64,000 nt of DNA from contig CM082581.2 in NCBI GenBank assembly GCA_040954595.2, positions 7,006,001 through 7,070,000 on the forward strand, in the 5' to 3' direction. A program made the translations under genes and the position numbers. Under the pieces are notes generated by a model that saw only the letters and a program-made list of their open reading frames with translations, searched no databases and was not told the origin of the DNA. Each line of letters opens with the position of its first letter. The stretch's first letter is position 1. The DNA is from Balanoglossus misakiensis. Its lineage: Eukaryota > Hemichordata. Positions 1-14,420 of this stretch are shown here, in pieces.

Positions 1-29
1 ATTATATTGGTCAAGTTTGAATTATATGC

Positions 30-114
30 TTTAACCCTGTCAACCCAGTTCCCTCTCCAGAGGTCAACTTTACCATAGAAAACAATGGCTTTGGACCAAA
101 CCATGGTGGTGAAA
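30..114 (+). repeat. Dispersed ~85-bp repeat, copy 1
   Basis: Fullest forward copy of a short interspersed family. It runs from TTTAACCC through a CCCTCT block and AGAGGTC-like box to the highly conserved core ACCATAGAAAACAATGG and ends in AAACCATGGTGGTGAAA. Three other copies lie at 4936, 12405 and 17002 (the last inverted). No terminal inverted repeat or target duplication was recognised, so the transposition class is unknown. Confidence 0.75.
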
Positions 115-3100
115 TTGTAGTGTTCACAGCATCAATGAATTTCAGAGTTTGGTCAACATTCTTGTACATTCTACTGCACTGTACTACAACAAAGTTTTGG
201 CATGTAAAGACTACTAAGAGTTCAAAACACCTTGTTTAAAATTTGAACAGAGAATTTCCAATGTGTTGACAGAGGCATATACGTCCAGTAATTATCACAA
301 TCATGCTTGAAAATTACTGCACTGTACGTCGCACATTAAGAGCCCCAAGTTCCTTTTAATCCTTAATTTTGAAATTCTGAGATTGGTTGCACTCTAATTT
401 AAGTGTCTGCATTGCTTGATTTAGCCTCCTGCTACTTTTGCACAGAGAAAATAATGAACCCTCTCTGTTTCACTGCTTTGCCCCTTTTTTGCCACGAAAA
501 GAAATACCTGAACAGGAAGGAGAATAATGGCAGTAATTCTTTGCAAAAGGTTCATCAAGGCCATCGAAATCATTTCAGCACTTGGCAACAACGCACACTA
601 CACACATTAAAGGAATGTGTTTTTTGGCGAAAACAAATATAATTCAATTAATAACAGTACTCAGCAACGGTTGGAAATGTACCACTGGCACTAAGTATGT
701 TTTTATTTTTTTATTTTAACAAATAAACGCGATACATGAAAGATGGCAATTGCTTTGTAACAGGATTCATCAGTGCCCTGGCAATGTGTTACAGCATGTG
801 CCTTCTGCCAAGGCAACGTCAGCAGGAAAGAAATTAAGCCGCCTTGTTATTGTGAGGTAGACGATACATGACAGCTCGAATTACGAATGCAAAATTTGCA
901 TACGCCATAATTATATGCACGCTAGTCCCCATACATGCGATGCACTATATGTTAAAACAGACTCGTCACTTCAAACTGTGATAATCTTGGTGTCGCGGAA
1001 TGCACAGAAATGGTAATCTTGCTTCTCTACTAGTGTAACGCACACCGTAAATTTAAATAAACGCCCCAGTACACTGAAAGCCACTTGACAGGAGAAAGCT
1101 GAGAAGGTCGTAGAACCTGCCAGTCAGCCATAATTTAGTCATTAAACTGAAAATCGAACGCTGAAATGTTTGACTAGTCGCAGTTGCAGCTGGATTGACG
1201 TGGGGTCGATTGAGGTCGCGACGCTCATGGTTACAAAACAAACTTGTTCGAAATCTACATTTTTCTGTTGACGCAATTTAAGCGATTTCTTCAGGGAATT
1301 CCCTCCCTTTTTAAAAAAAACTCTGGCCTCAACTTCGTGCTAATGATTTTTACCGTGGCCAAATCTGATAAACAACACACTTATAAGAGCCCTTGAATAT
1401 TAATTCCTTGTGGGCTGGCTGCCATTTCAATTCAGCTGTTTGTGATTAACTCGCCTACTTGTGAAGAGCCCAGACATTTACATTGTAACTTCACAGGCAC
1501 AATGGTTTAAACTTTTTAGAAAGATGGAAAAAGGAACAGTGAATTTTTCTATTTTGCCCAAAACTGTTATTCTACCATCTAAAGTTCCCAAACTAACACA
1601 GAAACACAGAAATAGTTTGAATCTTGCTAAAAATATAACATGGGAATTTCATCTGAAGAGATTCGTTTGACTCGAAGTAATGTTTAATCTAATTCAACTC
1701 GCAGAGTTTTTTTCATCAGTTAAAAAAAATTGCGACTTGTAACCTAATCATGGATATTGAACGTGTGTATAGAGAGACCTGTGAGCCTCTATCACTCGTA
1801 AATGATTGGAAAATTGCGCGCCCTACCTTAAAATTCGACTGATTTCACCGACAGCTGCCTTGATAAAGTTTGGTACTCAATCACGTATCACTTCATGAGC
1901 ATCAAAATAAAAAGAGTCATTTCTTCTCATATAATCTCCCGGTATAATCTCTGGACAGATCTAGGCTCATTACTTAATACTTCAGGATTTAACCGATGAC
2001 ATCCAGAATGCAGCAATGAAAACTGTGCCATTTCTAGTGACAATGTATCTATTACAATCATTTTACAACTCAACACATATCATTTCACATCTACACCCAG
2101 ATGATCCTTCGTAATATCTCAACAACAACTCTGTTCAGACACTGAATTGAACAGATTAGCAGAATTCGCCGAGAAATTTTCAAATTTCAGCTGATATGCC
2201 CCCCAAAATACGTTCTCAATTTAACGACAGATAATGACATTTCAGACCGTTCATGATCCATCTAATTCCATCAATGGTGCAAAGAGAGCTGGCGTAATGA
2301 CCGGGTCATCCAATTAAAAGTGTCGTGCCTTGGCAACTGCACAGGCCGGCGACAAACTCGGAGGCTCAGGATGGGGTTGCCATAATCGACAATTGAGAAC
2401 GGAACGGAAAAGTTACTTAACGAAGGCTGATTGAATATAGTAATCAGGCCGCATGTCAGCTCACAACAATGCAGTTTCTAATGGAGTTCATTTCATCAAA
2501 TCCATCCATTGTGAAGGGAATCTATATGCAAACTAATGGACTCTGAACTCTTATTGATAGAGACTGCAGTTCAGTGATGAGTTAAGAGGAAAATGGTACA
2601 CGGAAAGCTCACAGCCATACATGCTGGAAGGATTTTATATAAACACGGTCTGGGCCTTCTTACTATTCTAAAATCCCATAGGATTTCAAACAATATTGTT
2701 TGTAGTTTTCAAAATTACATACACGCTGCTGTTTACAACATCAATTTGCATATATGAATGTCACGACCGAGATATACTTTGCCAGACATCATAATAAACA
2801 TACACACACAACATGCAATTGCACGCAAATTATTGAATTAGCAATGGACAAAAAACGTCATAAAAAGGGATCTTTATTTGCACAAACTGTGCAGTATAAC
2901 TACATGTACACATACTGCTTTTGAAAAGTGTAATACTTCAAAGAAACAGCTCAACTCTGATAAATGTTTGATATGTCAGCTATAAATAAAAGAAGAAACA
3001 TTATAAAAGATTATCATCATCCTAATTTCCCAATTACATTAGACAGTCTTCATTTATTTTTAAATATTTTATGGGTTTCTCATCTATTACGCATTCCCTG

Positions 3101-3349
3101 TGCAACAGTAATGATACATCTGTGCATAAACTGAATGCTGTTCATCTCTCATTATGTGTATTTGGACATCATTAAGTGCAGCTACGTCCATGTACCTTGG
3201 TTATCATTAATGATTGTCGGCAAGCGATTACTTGTTTGGGTGTAGAAGAAGAGACATCCTGGAATAATGGAATGAATGTTGTAGTCTTATATTCCAGCAA
3301 GTACATGTGTAATATATACAAGGGCAAGAACAGAGACAGACAAGATGCA

Positions 3350-3407
3350 TGTGCACATGCACACGCGCACACATAGGCACACAAGCGCACACGCACAGAC
3401 ACACAGA
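3350..3407. repeat. CA-rich microsatellite (imperfect)
   Basis: Imperfect ACACAC / GCACAC repeat of about 58 bases with interruptions such as ACATAGG and CAAGCG. Open frames on both strands across it are low-complexity translations, not genes. Confidence 0.85.
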
Positions 3408-4907
3408 CTACCCGTACTTTACCCTCTGCATGATTCATCTAAGCCATCCCACGCGAGACACAGCAAAATCTGTCTAAAAAGCCACAGGCAGGCATTGTTG
3501 CAACACTGACTTATAAATCAGCCATTCCACATAATGCTCGTATCAAACATTCCGCCCCTCAAATCCCAAATCACCCAAGTGAAACCCGAGATTTACACAA
3601 ATGCATTCGTCAAATTCACTGGAGTGAATTAAATCAAAAATATTTATCATTGTCAGGGAGGGAAGACGCAGTGATTTGAATCAAGAGGCACATTAGTTAA
3701 ATCCCTCCATGATATATGGGATTAAACTGACTTGCACCTAATATGGACAAATGGTCTCTCAAAGAACGGGCGCTACTTTTGACACGAGGGAAACCATCAT
3801 ATAATAGATGGAGAGTAAAAGCCTGTAGGATCCGGGATATCTACTTTTGAGAAAATTTCTCTTCTGTCGAGTCCTGACTTTAAAAGCTGTCAAAGACTCA
3901 GTGACAATTAGTCCAATGGCTAGAAAAAAATCAGCCAATTCTTTCAGAGTGCAATTAACCAAGATTCTAATGGAGAAAATCCATTTGAAACCACATTAGA
4001 GGAATACTTCTTTACTGCATGGTTTAAAAGAAAGTAATGCACATTCAAAAATAGGAAGACCTTTAAAGAGACACTATCTGCAACTTTTGGTTATTTATTT
4101 TTTTGAGTATTTTTTCCTCTCTAAAATACTTAAATTTTCCAGACAAATTCTGAAAAGGCAGAAGCTATACTGACACAAGAAACTTAAGCAAAAAACGACA
4201 CACTCCTGTGTACCTTCTCTGACATCTTGATTGACATTCACGCACCAAGTCTTGAACTTTTGTGCATTTCACCGCACATCAAAAGGTACCACCGTGAATT
4301 CTGAACACGTAGCATGTACACCCTGATTGCGCACCATCTGACCAGCCATGAATGCTTAAGTCACTTTAGAAAGCTATAAATTCCACACAAAGTGGTTTTT
4401 CTTTTTCCTCCATCTATTTTTAGGCACAGCGCGTTCACTTTAGCTGCAGGATGTTTTAAAATTGAACCATCTCGCATTGTCACAGTTTGGCAGTGGGGGG
4501 TCCTGGATGAGCACACAAGAGGTGTCACCTGAGGCCCTGGATTTTCACACCAAACGCCTTAAGCATCTACATCTTTCAATTTCCTGTGACTTTCTTTCGC
4601 GACTTTCTTGGAATGGTTATGTTTTCTATAAGCTTTGACACACTGCCTTGATGAACGACATATACTGTCAACAACATACTAACCCCCTTGTAACATCACA
4701 GTAGCGGAAGGACGCATTATTATGTCGTCAAAGTTTCATGGTACGTAGGGTTTTACCTCTACATTTGTGAAAGCTGTTAATGGTCTGACTGATACGTCAG
4801 AATGAATCTGAGCTATAACTTGATCACTTTTATGGGTCATGAAGTATCGCTGTTAGAAGCTTCCACATTCAAGAACAGCTTGTTTCTAACACTTTCCCTG
4901 TCTTTCA

Positions 4908-4923
4908 CCCCCCCCCCCCCCCC
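4908..4923. repeat. Poly(C) tract, 16 bases
   Basis: Uninterrupted run of C directly 5' of the core of repeat copy 2. One of about eleven poly(C)/poly(G) runs of 9 bases or more in the window. Confidence 0.9.
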
Positions 4924-4935
4924 AGGTCCCTTTTT

Positions 4936-4990
4936 ACAGGACCAACCTTACCATAGAAAACAATGGGTTTGGACTGAACCATTGTGAAAG
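4936..4990 (+). repeat. Dispersed ~85-bp repeat, copy 2 (diverged, core only)
   Basis: Shares the core ACCATAGAAAACAATGG and the following TTTGGAC..AACCAT..TGAAAG with copy 1, but the segment before the core is replaced by a 16-base poly(C) tract and CAGGTCCCTTTTTACAGGACC. The poly(C) could have arisen inside the pyrimidine-rich block that other copies show at this place. Confidence 0.65.
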
Positions 4991-7405
4991 AGTTTTATAA
5001 TGACTGTCAGTGCCAACAGCTAAGCACATATAACTGGTAGAGACAGATGCAGCTGATGTCGACATTGACGCTGATTCATCACGAGGTCATAAAATGGTGT
5101 CAGGTGAGAATCTTTGGGTTGTGTACGTGCAGGCATGCATGCATCTTCAAAGAAAAAATTAAGCACAATTTACCCTTATTTCCAGTCTACACCTGAATGT
5201 AAAATAATTACAATACAACATCTACAAAAATCCAAACAATTTCAGAATTTTAGAAAACACTTATTGGTTACTCAGAAATTCCCACATTCCTTTTGATTAT
5301 CAATTGTTGCTTTAGTTTCACTGTATTTAGAAAAAAATTTATGCTGAGACATGCAGTATCTAAAATCGTAAAAATGATTCCTTTTGTATTTATATAAAGA
5401 GTTGACGAATTTCCATGTGATAAATCTCTAATCTGAAGCAGCAAAAAAATGCGCTGTCACGTGTATTCATTCACTTGTAATTGTAACTCAATCAACCTGT
5501 CAGACCGTTCGACGATGACAACTCGAGAGTGCTCAACCATGCGGAGAATGGCTCTGTGATGATGATGGCTCGGACTGGCTGTACAGAGCCTCGCTAATGC
5601 ACGAGAGACATGTTTCAGCTTACAGCTTATTAGAGAGAGACTGAAACCACAGGCCTCAGCTAGCAGAGAGAGTAATATACCCCTGGGATAAAGCTCAAAA
5701 CTCGGTCACAGGCTGTTCGGCCAGCCGAGAGCACTATAGCCCAGAGAGTGATGTCAGAGAGTGGAAGACAGAAGTCGAACGAATTAAAATTTTATCTGGG
5801 ACAAGCAATTTTCCATCAGCTATACACATATATCATGAAATGTTCCGCATGCCTTATGTATATACCAATCAATTTATAAAATGGGTATTCTTGGAGGGTG
5901 TGTTCACATATTTATTTGCAGAAATATAAAAATTGGCAGTAATCCGTACAGTTAAGGGTGTAATTGGAAAACTACAACTATGTACATTGAATATTTGAAT
6001 ATATTTAGATTAATTGTCTGTTTTTGGCTGAATTTTGGATTGTAACAACAGCACAGCATGTTCGAGTCAACTTGTAATAGAGTAATGTCTGAAGACATAC
6101 AGACAAAAAGACGTATGATCTGACAAAAATTATATGACATGCTGACAGGGAGGAGGGCATACATTCTCTCGTGCTCAGGGAAATAAAAACAGAACTCTTG
6201 GGATTTGCAATAAAGGACATTTTATATTCCGTCTTTACGAGGCAATGACCTGGAGGGACTTGCAGTCGATTGTAAAATATTCAATACATGCTCTCAATGA
6301 ATAACTGACTGATATCCAGGCATCATGGGAAATGTATTTTTGAAGCAGGGTACTGCAGGTTGGAACACAATTAATTCCTGAACTTCAGGGAACGTCAAGT
6401 TCCGGAAATACCTGTCAGTTGGAAATAATCCGACCTGGTTCTTGTTGATTTGGGTTTGATGGGCCTATTTGATCAGGAAATTAACTTGGGAATCAATTAG
6501 GTTGTAGGCCAAGGAGAGAAAAAAGTATTGTTCCTTGCATTTGGGAGGGGGAAAGAAAAGAGGTGGTGACCAATCTTTGCCCTCTCCCCCCAACCAGTAC
6601 CAGTAAAAATTCACATGTGAAGCTGTTTGTTTGGAATTGCAGCAAACACAGCAGTCAAGTCGACGCTGAGAGAGACCCCTATAATATGAGGTTTCAATGT
6701 TAAGGCAGAGGACAGCCGATATTGCTCTATCTTCTGACAATCTGACTATAGGTATACTTTCCACAAAAGTAATTACTCTGTTTGGCCCTTATCACAAGCA
6801 AGGTGATTTCCCAAAGGGATCAGTATAGGATGAAACATTGATTCTTTAATGGTCCACTTCCCATACTTCCGTGACACACACAAACACATGCAGACATCAT
6901 AACTGTCACATGACCTTTCAATGTGACTGGTAATAGATGTCTACCACAGGAAAGTATGACATAAAGTACGACCAACGGATTTTATAAACAGATCGAGACA
7001 TATCCATACGTCAGAGATGTGAACAAATCACTACTAACAGTTAAAGTACAGGGTCTAAGAATGTCTGTATTAAAGTTGCACCTGTTATGCACCTGTTTCA
7101 GGACTGCAATGACCAATCAGAAGTAACACAGTCTTCAAAAAGTGGCAAAGAGCAAAGAGCGAGCTATACATGTACTCCTTGCATGGTTTCTGTTCTATCT
7201 TAATTCTGGTAGTTGACCACATCATATTTTTAACTGCACCAAACTATACGATTTAAATGTTTAATGCAGCAAAAGAACTATACTCTTTTCTATTCATGTG
7301 CTCTTGCAGCTGTGGTTTTAGTACAACAATATACAGCAATATTTTAGTTTATAAATTTCACTATATTTTCAATCTTGCACCCTATGCATTATACATTATT
7401 CATGG

Positions 7406-7488
7406 CCCCTCGCTAAGTCGCGGCCCTCGTTAAGTCGCGGTTTTCCCGATGGACCCCGCCACCCGCGACTTAGCGAGGGTCTACTGTA
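7406..7488. mobile_element. pogo/Tigger-like terminal inverted repeat remnant
   Basis: The right end reads CCCGCGACTTAGCGAGGG then TCTACTG followed by TA; its reverse complement, CAGTAGACCCTCGCTAAGTC, has the CAGT..CCCTCG start typical of pogo/Tigger elements, which insert at TA. The left side has the same motif inverted twice in tandem (7408-7423 and 7424-7440, the second with GTTAAG for GCTAAG) but lacks the outer CAGTAGA. About 80 bp, no transposase: a non-autonomous derivative or the joined ends of a deleted element. Confidence 0.6.
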
Positions 7489-9202
7489 TTCGTCATGTTA
7501 CGAAACTTGCCCATTATGATTTAAATACCTTGCTGCCACACAAGAGTCAATTAATTTAACAAATCGTACAGAACATTAGATGTCTGGAAGAACTGTTGAA
7601 GTCGCTATGGTTACTATTGAAAACAGTTGCCCTCCTGGAGGTCCTCCCACACACATTTTGGTCAATTACGTCAATTTGGACGCCAACTGATTGGCTGATT
7701 AATTGGATAATATGCTGCTTCCCCGGGTTGGGAATGTTAGAATATATTCAAGAACTGAAACATTTTCCCCCGTTTCATAAAATTAGTCTGAGTAAAAATA
7801 TTTACTTCGTGTGCCATTGCTAACAAAGCTTTTTTGACGCTTAATGAGTTGACAGACACATTTCTGTGATTGCCTGATGCCGAATTATATCAACTTGTTC
7901 GGAGCAATTTCTAGAGCTACTTTAGCGAGTGTCAAAGTGATTTGAGTTTTCCATTAATAAAATGACAGATAAATCTTATTTGAAAAAAAAACATCAAATG
8001 ACATTCTTGTCACTTCACCGAGACCTGCAAGTCACAGTGGCCTACAAACCCTGAGGCAAAGTTTGTGTCCATTATAGCATTGGAATGCTCGTCAAACATA
8101 CGTCAAACATAATGATAGGCAGCTCAGAGTCACGCTCCTTGTAACCAACAATTTTCATATGCACAGTCAGGATTTCTCCTTGTCCTTTGCTTGAATTTGC
8201 ATCGTAAATTCACAAGTCACTGTGAGTGACCCTTAGTATTTCAGCTTCTGTGTCTCTGAATTTTCCTAAAATATCCTATGGATTTTAATAGTATCTCTGA
8301 GATTTCCACAAAACAAAACAACTTAGCCTGTATTTGTTTCATTATCCAAACTGAGTTTGTACATGTTATTCATCTAAAAAAGTATGCGCCTACTCACAGG
8401 TATATTGGCATGCATGCATGGTGCCTTTTTACCTCGCGAACAAAGTGAACCTCAGCAAGGACAAGTGAAGTTAACTTTAACCTTGGCAACTTTGGATTCT
8501 CTCACACACATCACGACTACAGCAATACTGGTACATGACGTGTCATACTTTCTATCAGTAAAAAGTCAATGGCAGGAACACAATAGAAGCCCACTTTGGT
8601 TGTCGCGTGACAAATTAGCTCCATGAGTTACTGTTCAGGACGACTTCACAATTCACTAAAAATGCCCAAAAAGCTTTTCCACAATGGTGTTCAATAAACC
8701 ATCATTGGACAATGATTATTTTATGATGCATTCAATTGAAAACTCTTCCTTAATATCACTGGGTTTTATACGCGTCATTCAAGGAAACAAAAAATTCCTG
8801 TTATGATGTGTCATAATTAAATTTCATTAGATATTCTGATGCAATGAAAGTTGACTTTTATGTGGCACTGTCTATTACAAGATAGATTCATTGGGTGTCA
8901 AACATGGCCTACAGATCATTTACAACATTTATAATGGTCTCCTCGCTTCTGTTATTTAATGTTTTTTAAGGCTTTTGTTGAAAACACTGTTAGCTAACTT
9001 CTGTGTGATCGTGGTTATTTGAGTTTTGAGCAGGCGAGGAGAGGCAGGCATATAATATTAGTGTTATAAAAAGAATTTAAATTCCACCTTGGTCACGTAA
9101 AACTTTGAAATTGCATTTCTGCAGACACTTTGCTATCAGTATCAACATGTCATAATGATACAATTTAATACTTATTTGTCCCCACAGACATAGTCCACGG
9201 GA

Positions 9203-9215
9203 GGGGGGGGGGGGG
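9203..9215. repeat. Poly(G) tract, 13 bases
   Basis: Uninterrupted G run in AT-rich non-coding sequence. Confidence 0.9.
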
Positions 9216-12200
9216 TATTGGGTGATATGACTGCAAATCTGTGCGTCTGTAGCGTAATACTTGACTTGCTCGGACTAATTTCTTCATATATGCATGTCAA
9301 TTTTGTTTTGAGATCTGATCCAATACAGCTACCAGTAAAAAAGCAGTCAAAAGTTAAAGATAGTGGAGCTTTAATACAAGTGTTCTGTATCATTATATTT
9401 TCATCACCCATGATGCCTCCCATCTCTGAGATACAACCACACAGCGTGTCGTAACTATAGAGTTTTTACAGACGATTAATTTTTTGTCAAATTTTCAGAG
9501 GTGGAAAATTCACTGGTGTGGAAATGGTGATTAAGTGTATTTTTAGCCGGGGTCAAAATACGGATCTGAATCACATTCGCAACAACATGTACAACACTTC
9601 AGCTCAAACCTTAATAATTGGGTAGATGTAACGAAAATTAAGAATTTTATTTCAGTACCTGACTTATGTTATGTGGTTCCAATAAAATGCTTTGGAAAAA
9701 CTGGATAGGTAGGAGATTATAAATTCTTTAATTTAAATTCAACCCTTATTCCTTCATAAATGACTTGAAGGTCGGGTTATTGGAACCACACAATTATTTT
9801 GTTTGCTTAACATCCGTGACTAGTCCATGTTGGAGAAAGTCTCGATGATTCTCAGTGGATTGAGGACGACCCCATATCATTGGCTGTTAGCAATATGAAT
9901 TATGGTTCTACATGTATGATAAGAGAGAGGGATAATGCAACTTATGAAAGCAGACACCAATACATCACTTTGTATTCTTTAATCCTCAGTAAATTTGAAA
10001 AGGAAACAGAACTGAGAAATAGCCTTCGAGCAACAACTTTGCAAAATTCGATAACCGTAGATCTTACTGGTACAATAAACGCATCTTCTTTTCTTGAAAT
10101 ACCTATAACCTCGCATTCGGTTGATACATTCTGGAAACATAAATGAATTGGAGCTCTTTCCAGTGCAAACTTTATCGTTTCATGCATTTGGGAGTTTTGC
10201 CACACTGCACGTTGTCATGGTGACCAGCCGTAGAGGTGTCACTGGGCCTAGCCTGCAGAATTGATTGCCCAGATGCTTTTGTTCAAAAGGTTCACGAATC
10301 AATTTGGTATCAATATTGCCGCGCGTAATAGGGCGAGGAAACTTGGCATTTTCCCATTTTCACGAATAAACAGGTATGAAACCTACGTGTCAAATCAGCG
10401 ACGCTTTGAATGAAACATTTTCTCCGTCATTTTCCACCTGAGTGAAAAAACAGGCCATATGTGCAGGATACAGTGACAAAAGCGTTCCTATCATTCCGTT
10501 AAAACTCGTGTTATTTCGCCTGGTGATGACGAAAATGATAATATTCAACGTCGCGTTTTGAATGCAAGTTTTCAAACATGAATGCCGGGATCGGTTTCAC
10601 CTCTGAGGAATTCGTCAATTAATCACCGTGATAGCGTACGGCCAGCTTTAAAATGTAGGATTATGACTCAACGTTTCAAAATAGCTTTGCGCCCAATTAT
10701 ACTCAGCTGATGTACGTTTGAGCCTAATCCCAGCATTCTGCAAAATAATTAGGCCAGCAGGACCTATATTTACGGTTGTTCCAAGGTTCAACGGATCATA
10801 TCTTTCTTCTTCAACAGGTTGGCTTAACTTGTATCATGTGTATTGAAGTGGGGAATGAGTCGTTGTTTTCCATATAACTGTCAGAGAACGTAGTACCCCA
10901 AATAAAACAGAAGCCGCACCATTGTTAGGGCACAAAAGCACTCTGTTATAATGTTTAAATAATACAAGCCTACTATAAAACCGTATTGCTTCTGAGAGGA
11001 ATTTTACAAATATGATAGTTTTTGTCAAGCCCTTCACTAACCTCAATATTTTCTACCAATACAAACTTGTCATGTACAATATAGTGACCTTGTAGGATAT
11101 ACTTATATTAGTAACCAGCCTAAAATTACAATTTTTAGGCCTGGAATTCATCTGCATTATAGATCATCAAAACTATCACTTGACAGGTCAATGCCGCCCG
11201 GATGTTTTACATACTGGCTTCCTGTAAAAAATGTAATTCCAAGAACAGATCTGATGTGTAATTAACATTTTCTGAATGACTGCTGGTCCAATTCTCTTGA
11301 CATTTGGTCACATGCAAACAAATGACAATAGTTCCTGGTGTTACATTTCAAGAAAAGGAAACAAGAATTGAAATGGGAACAATAACTCATTATGACACAG
11401 CTGGAACACTGTTCTCTTTTTCTAGAATGTGATCACTGTTTAATACCAGAATGAAATAGTATACAGTTCACCTATGGTTTTAGTGCAATGACATATGAGT
11501 CAAAGCTTTGTACTGCCCTCTAGGCCACCACCGACGCAAAAAAAAAACTCTCCACTGACTCAGTTTTCATCCTACAGGTTGTGGAATATTAATATCAGGC
11601 TACTTCAAAAATTCCTCAAACCAATCCAGACATGAACTGAGCAATGTTCACATAATTTGATAAAAATGTGAAGATGAGCAGTAAATTGTCAGGAAACTCA
11701 CTGTTGTCTTTCAGTGCCACTAGTCTTGATTATAAAGTCCTGCAGAAATAAATAGCCACATATTACAGCAAATGCCCCTTTAAGGCCGGGCAGCTATTTT
11801 CTTCCCTTTATAAACAAGAGATTCAGCATTGGATGCAAATTTAATCATCGACTATAACTTAATGTCCCTTTAATATATAGATATCATGGCTTGTGGTAAA
11901 ATGACCCAGTAAAATGTATTTGGCAAAAATATTTACACCCTTAGGCCTTTCTCTGTATGTGAGCTACACATTTACAAATCAATATTCTGCGTGTATGGAG
12001 ACTTGACAATCAAATTTCATCTCTCATAATGCAATCTGCAACGGCTATTATTTGACTGAAACAGTCCCCATTAATAGAACAGCTATTTGGTCACAGCTGG
12101 ATGATCGTGTCAATATTTATTTTCTTCTTGCGTCTGTGACAGTGCTGTATACAGACGCAATAAACAAATTTGTACAAAGACGCACAAAAATGACACAATT

Positions 12201-12404
12201 ATGAAGAATAAATTGACCGAAATACTTCTACTTCAGCGATAATCTCTTTCAGATGTGTCCTTCTCACATAAACTAGTCCACATGTTTCCTTCCCATAACA
12301 AAATGTATTGGGATTTATAATTACATCAAAGAATGCAATAAAAAAGTGTCTTTCGAATGTGTTTAGTTGGATTGTTTCATTTGATGGAGGCTATTTATCT
12401 TATC

Positions 12405-12464
12405 TTTAGAGGTCCGAGTTTGCCATAGAAAACAATGGATTTGGAACAAACCATGTCAGTGAAA
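12405..12464 (+). repeat. Dispersed ~85-bp repeat, copy 3
   Basis: Retains TTTAGAGGTCC, the core GCCATAGAAAACAATGG, TTTGGAACAAACCATG and the final GTGAAA. The TTTAACCC/GTCACCC 5' part present in copies 1 and 4 is not recognisable here, so it looks 5'-truncated. Confidence 0.7.
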
Positions 12465-14395
12465 AGTAAAATATTAATTAATGCCACAGAATGAAGGTTA
12501 TTTACTGACCTCATGTTGCCCAGCTTATAGCGCCTAATTTTCTTGCGACATAAATTGGCAATTATGTCAGTGTTTCCTCATACTACCGGTACATTTAACA
12601 ATATCCTGCTTTTATGCACCAATCACCAATAATCAATGGCCAATGATGTTCAATATCGACACACAAATTTTCTGCTCTTAGTTTTAGTTTTTGGTTAATA
12701 TGTATTTTACTATTTTATGTGTTTTCAATTACCAGCCAAGGTATTTTTCTGATTGTACATTTCTCTGACAAATATTAGCTTTTAAGTATTAACAATATCA
12801 TAAAAAGTGTTCCCCATACGGTGTGGTTGAAATGTATACATCAAACTATATTCCTATTTACTCAATTCGAATTGCCTCCTAAGTTGTTATTTCTAAACCC
12901 AGACGCTTAATACACAGTATTACAGACAGGACTATAAACAGAATACATCTTTCCAAACCCTTTGTTGTGCTTACATTGGTAGAGTTAATGGAAATGCCAC
13001 ACGTGAGAATACTCGCGCACAATTTTACAAAATTGAAAAATACTGTTATCGTTATGGTGACTGTAATTTGAATATTAGGTAAATAGCGTACAATCCTTTA
13101 ACATTCCTCTATACCGATACTGTGTCACCGAGACCTCCATGGGTCGAGTTAAGCTTTTTCTGTATAAAACACTTTTTTTCATGCTAATACACAAAAAAGT
13201 GCCGACATTATATTAAGAAATCCTTTTCTATCTAATTCTCTGCAAGACGTGTGTACACTCACAATGGAACTGTGTTGTTGCTATGGAACAATACTGAAAG
13301 TTGTTTCTAATACATATCATTCATAGGAATTAGTATTCATTTTACATGGCTCCTGAAGATCCACAGCGTGCATATTCAGTTCCCAATTGAAATTTTATGC
13401 CAGTTTGAAGTGATTGGCCCCATAAATTTCCATTATAAAAGCCTTATGAAAATGTTATTTTGTTAAAATGTTATTTTGTCAAAGGCAGTGAGACTCGACT
13501 TCCTAAAAAAAATCAATACATTTCTGTTTTATAAACTATGAAAACTAGTCTGTTACTTTTCTCTACAACCAACAGCATTTACACTGAAAATTTAAAGTGT
13601 CAATAATAGAACAACCATGTGCATGTTTATCAATGCAAGAATACAGAGTAGAACATTATAAACTGTGGTTGTTATACCAGGTAGGGTAGAAGAGAAAAAG
13701 AATGGAAACAACATCTAAAAAGAGAGACTGTGCGACAACCCAGTAAAATGTTCTATTTCATCAACATCATCAACAGCCCCAAAAGCACACACTACTATAA
13801 CCTCACGTACCCATCACAGAACTTAAAACAGATGGTTCAATATGAGCCAGTTAAATTGAGTAACTACGACAACAGCTTGTGAGCAAATACGGGGATAAGA
13901 CACCAAGCACGCACACATTTGAAACACACTGTTAATTATAACCGTTACACTATTCTCCCAATGAGAATAATAAGACGCAAGTGGATAGTTGAGACAGAGT
14001 GCGTGTTGAGCAAAGAATACGGTTACAGCAAACTTGTCATCAACCATGTGTGAAATGCTACACCCTTGGAAATTAAGTTAGTCGCAAACACAGCTAGATC
14101 TGAATTCAATCCAACATGTATAAACAGTAAGCAAATGACACTTTACATGTCGATCTCTTTACGATTTGTGAGTGTGTGAAATCCGGTCATTATTGAACAC
14201 TGCACAATGCATCGCACACTCTCCATCCAGTCGCTGGCGCATCTCTGTCAACACGTTCGATGGCTCCGATGAATTGTGTGCGAGGCATATAAAAGGTCTC
14301 CAGAAGATGACCTCGGCCAGCCACATTTACAGGTTGACGGAGCTCGAACCAGCGGGATCACGCATGATGAAACGCGGCCAAGCTGATATCTCACT

Positions 14396-14420
14396 CCCCC
14401 CCCCCCCCCCCCCCCCCCCC
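14396..14420. repeat. Poly(C) tract, 25 bases
   Basis: Longest homopolymer G/C run in the window. It explains the proline or glycine run in the open frames that cross it; those frames are not treated as genes. Confidence 0.92.
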
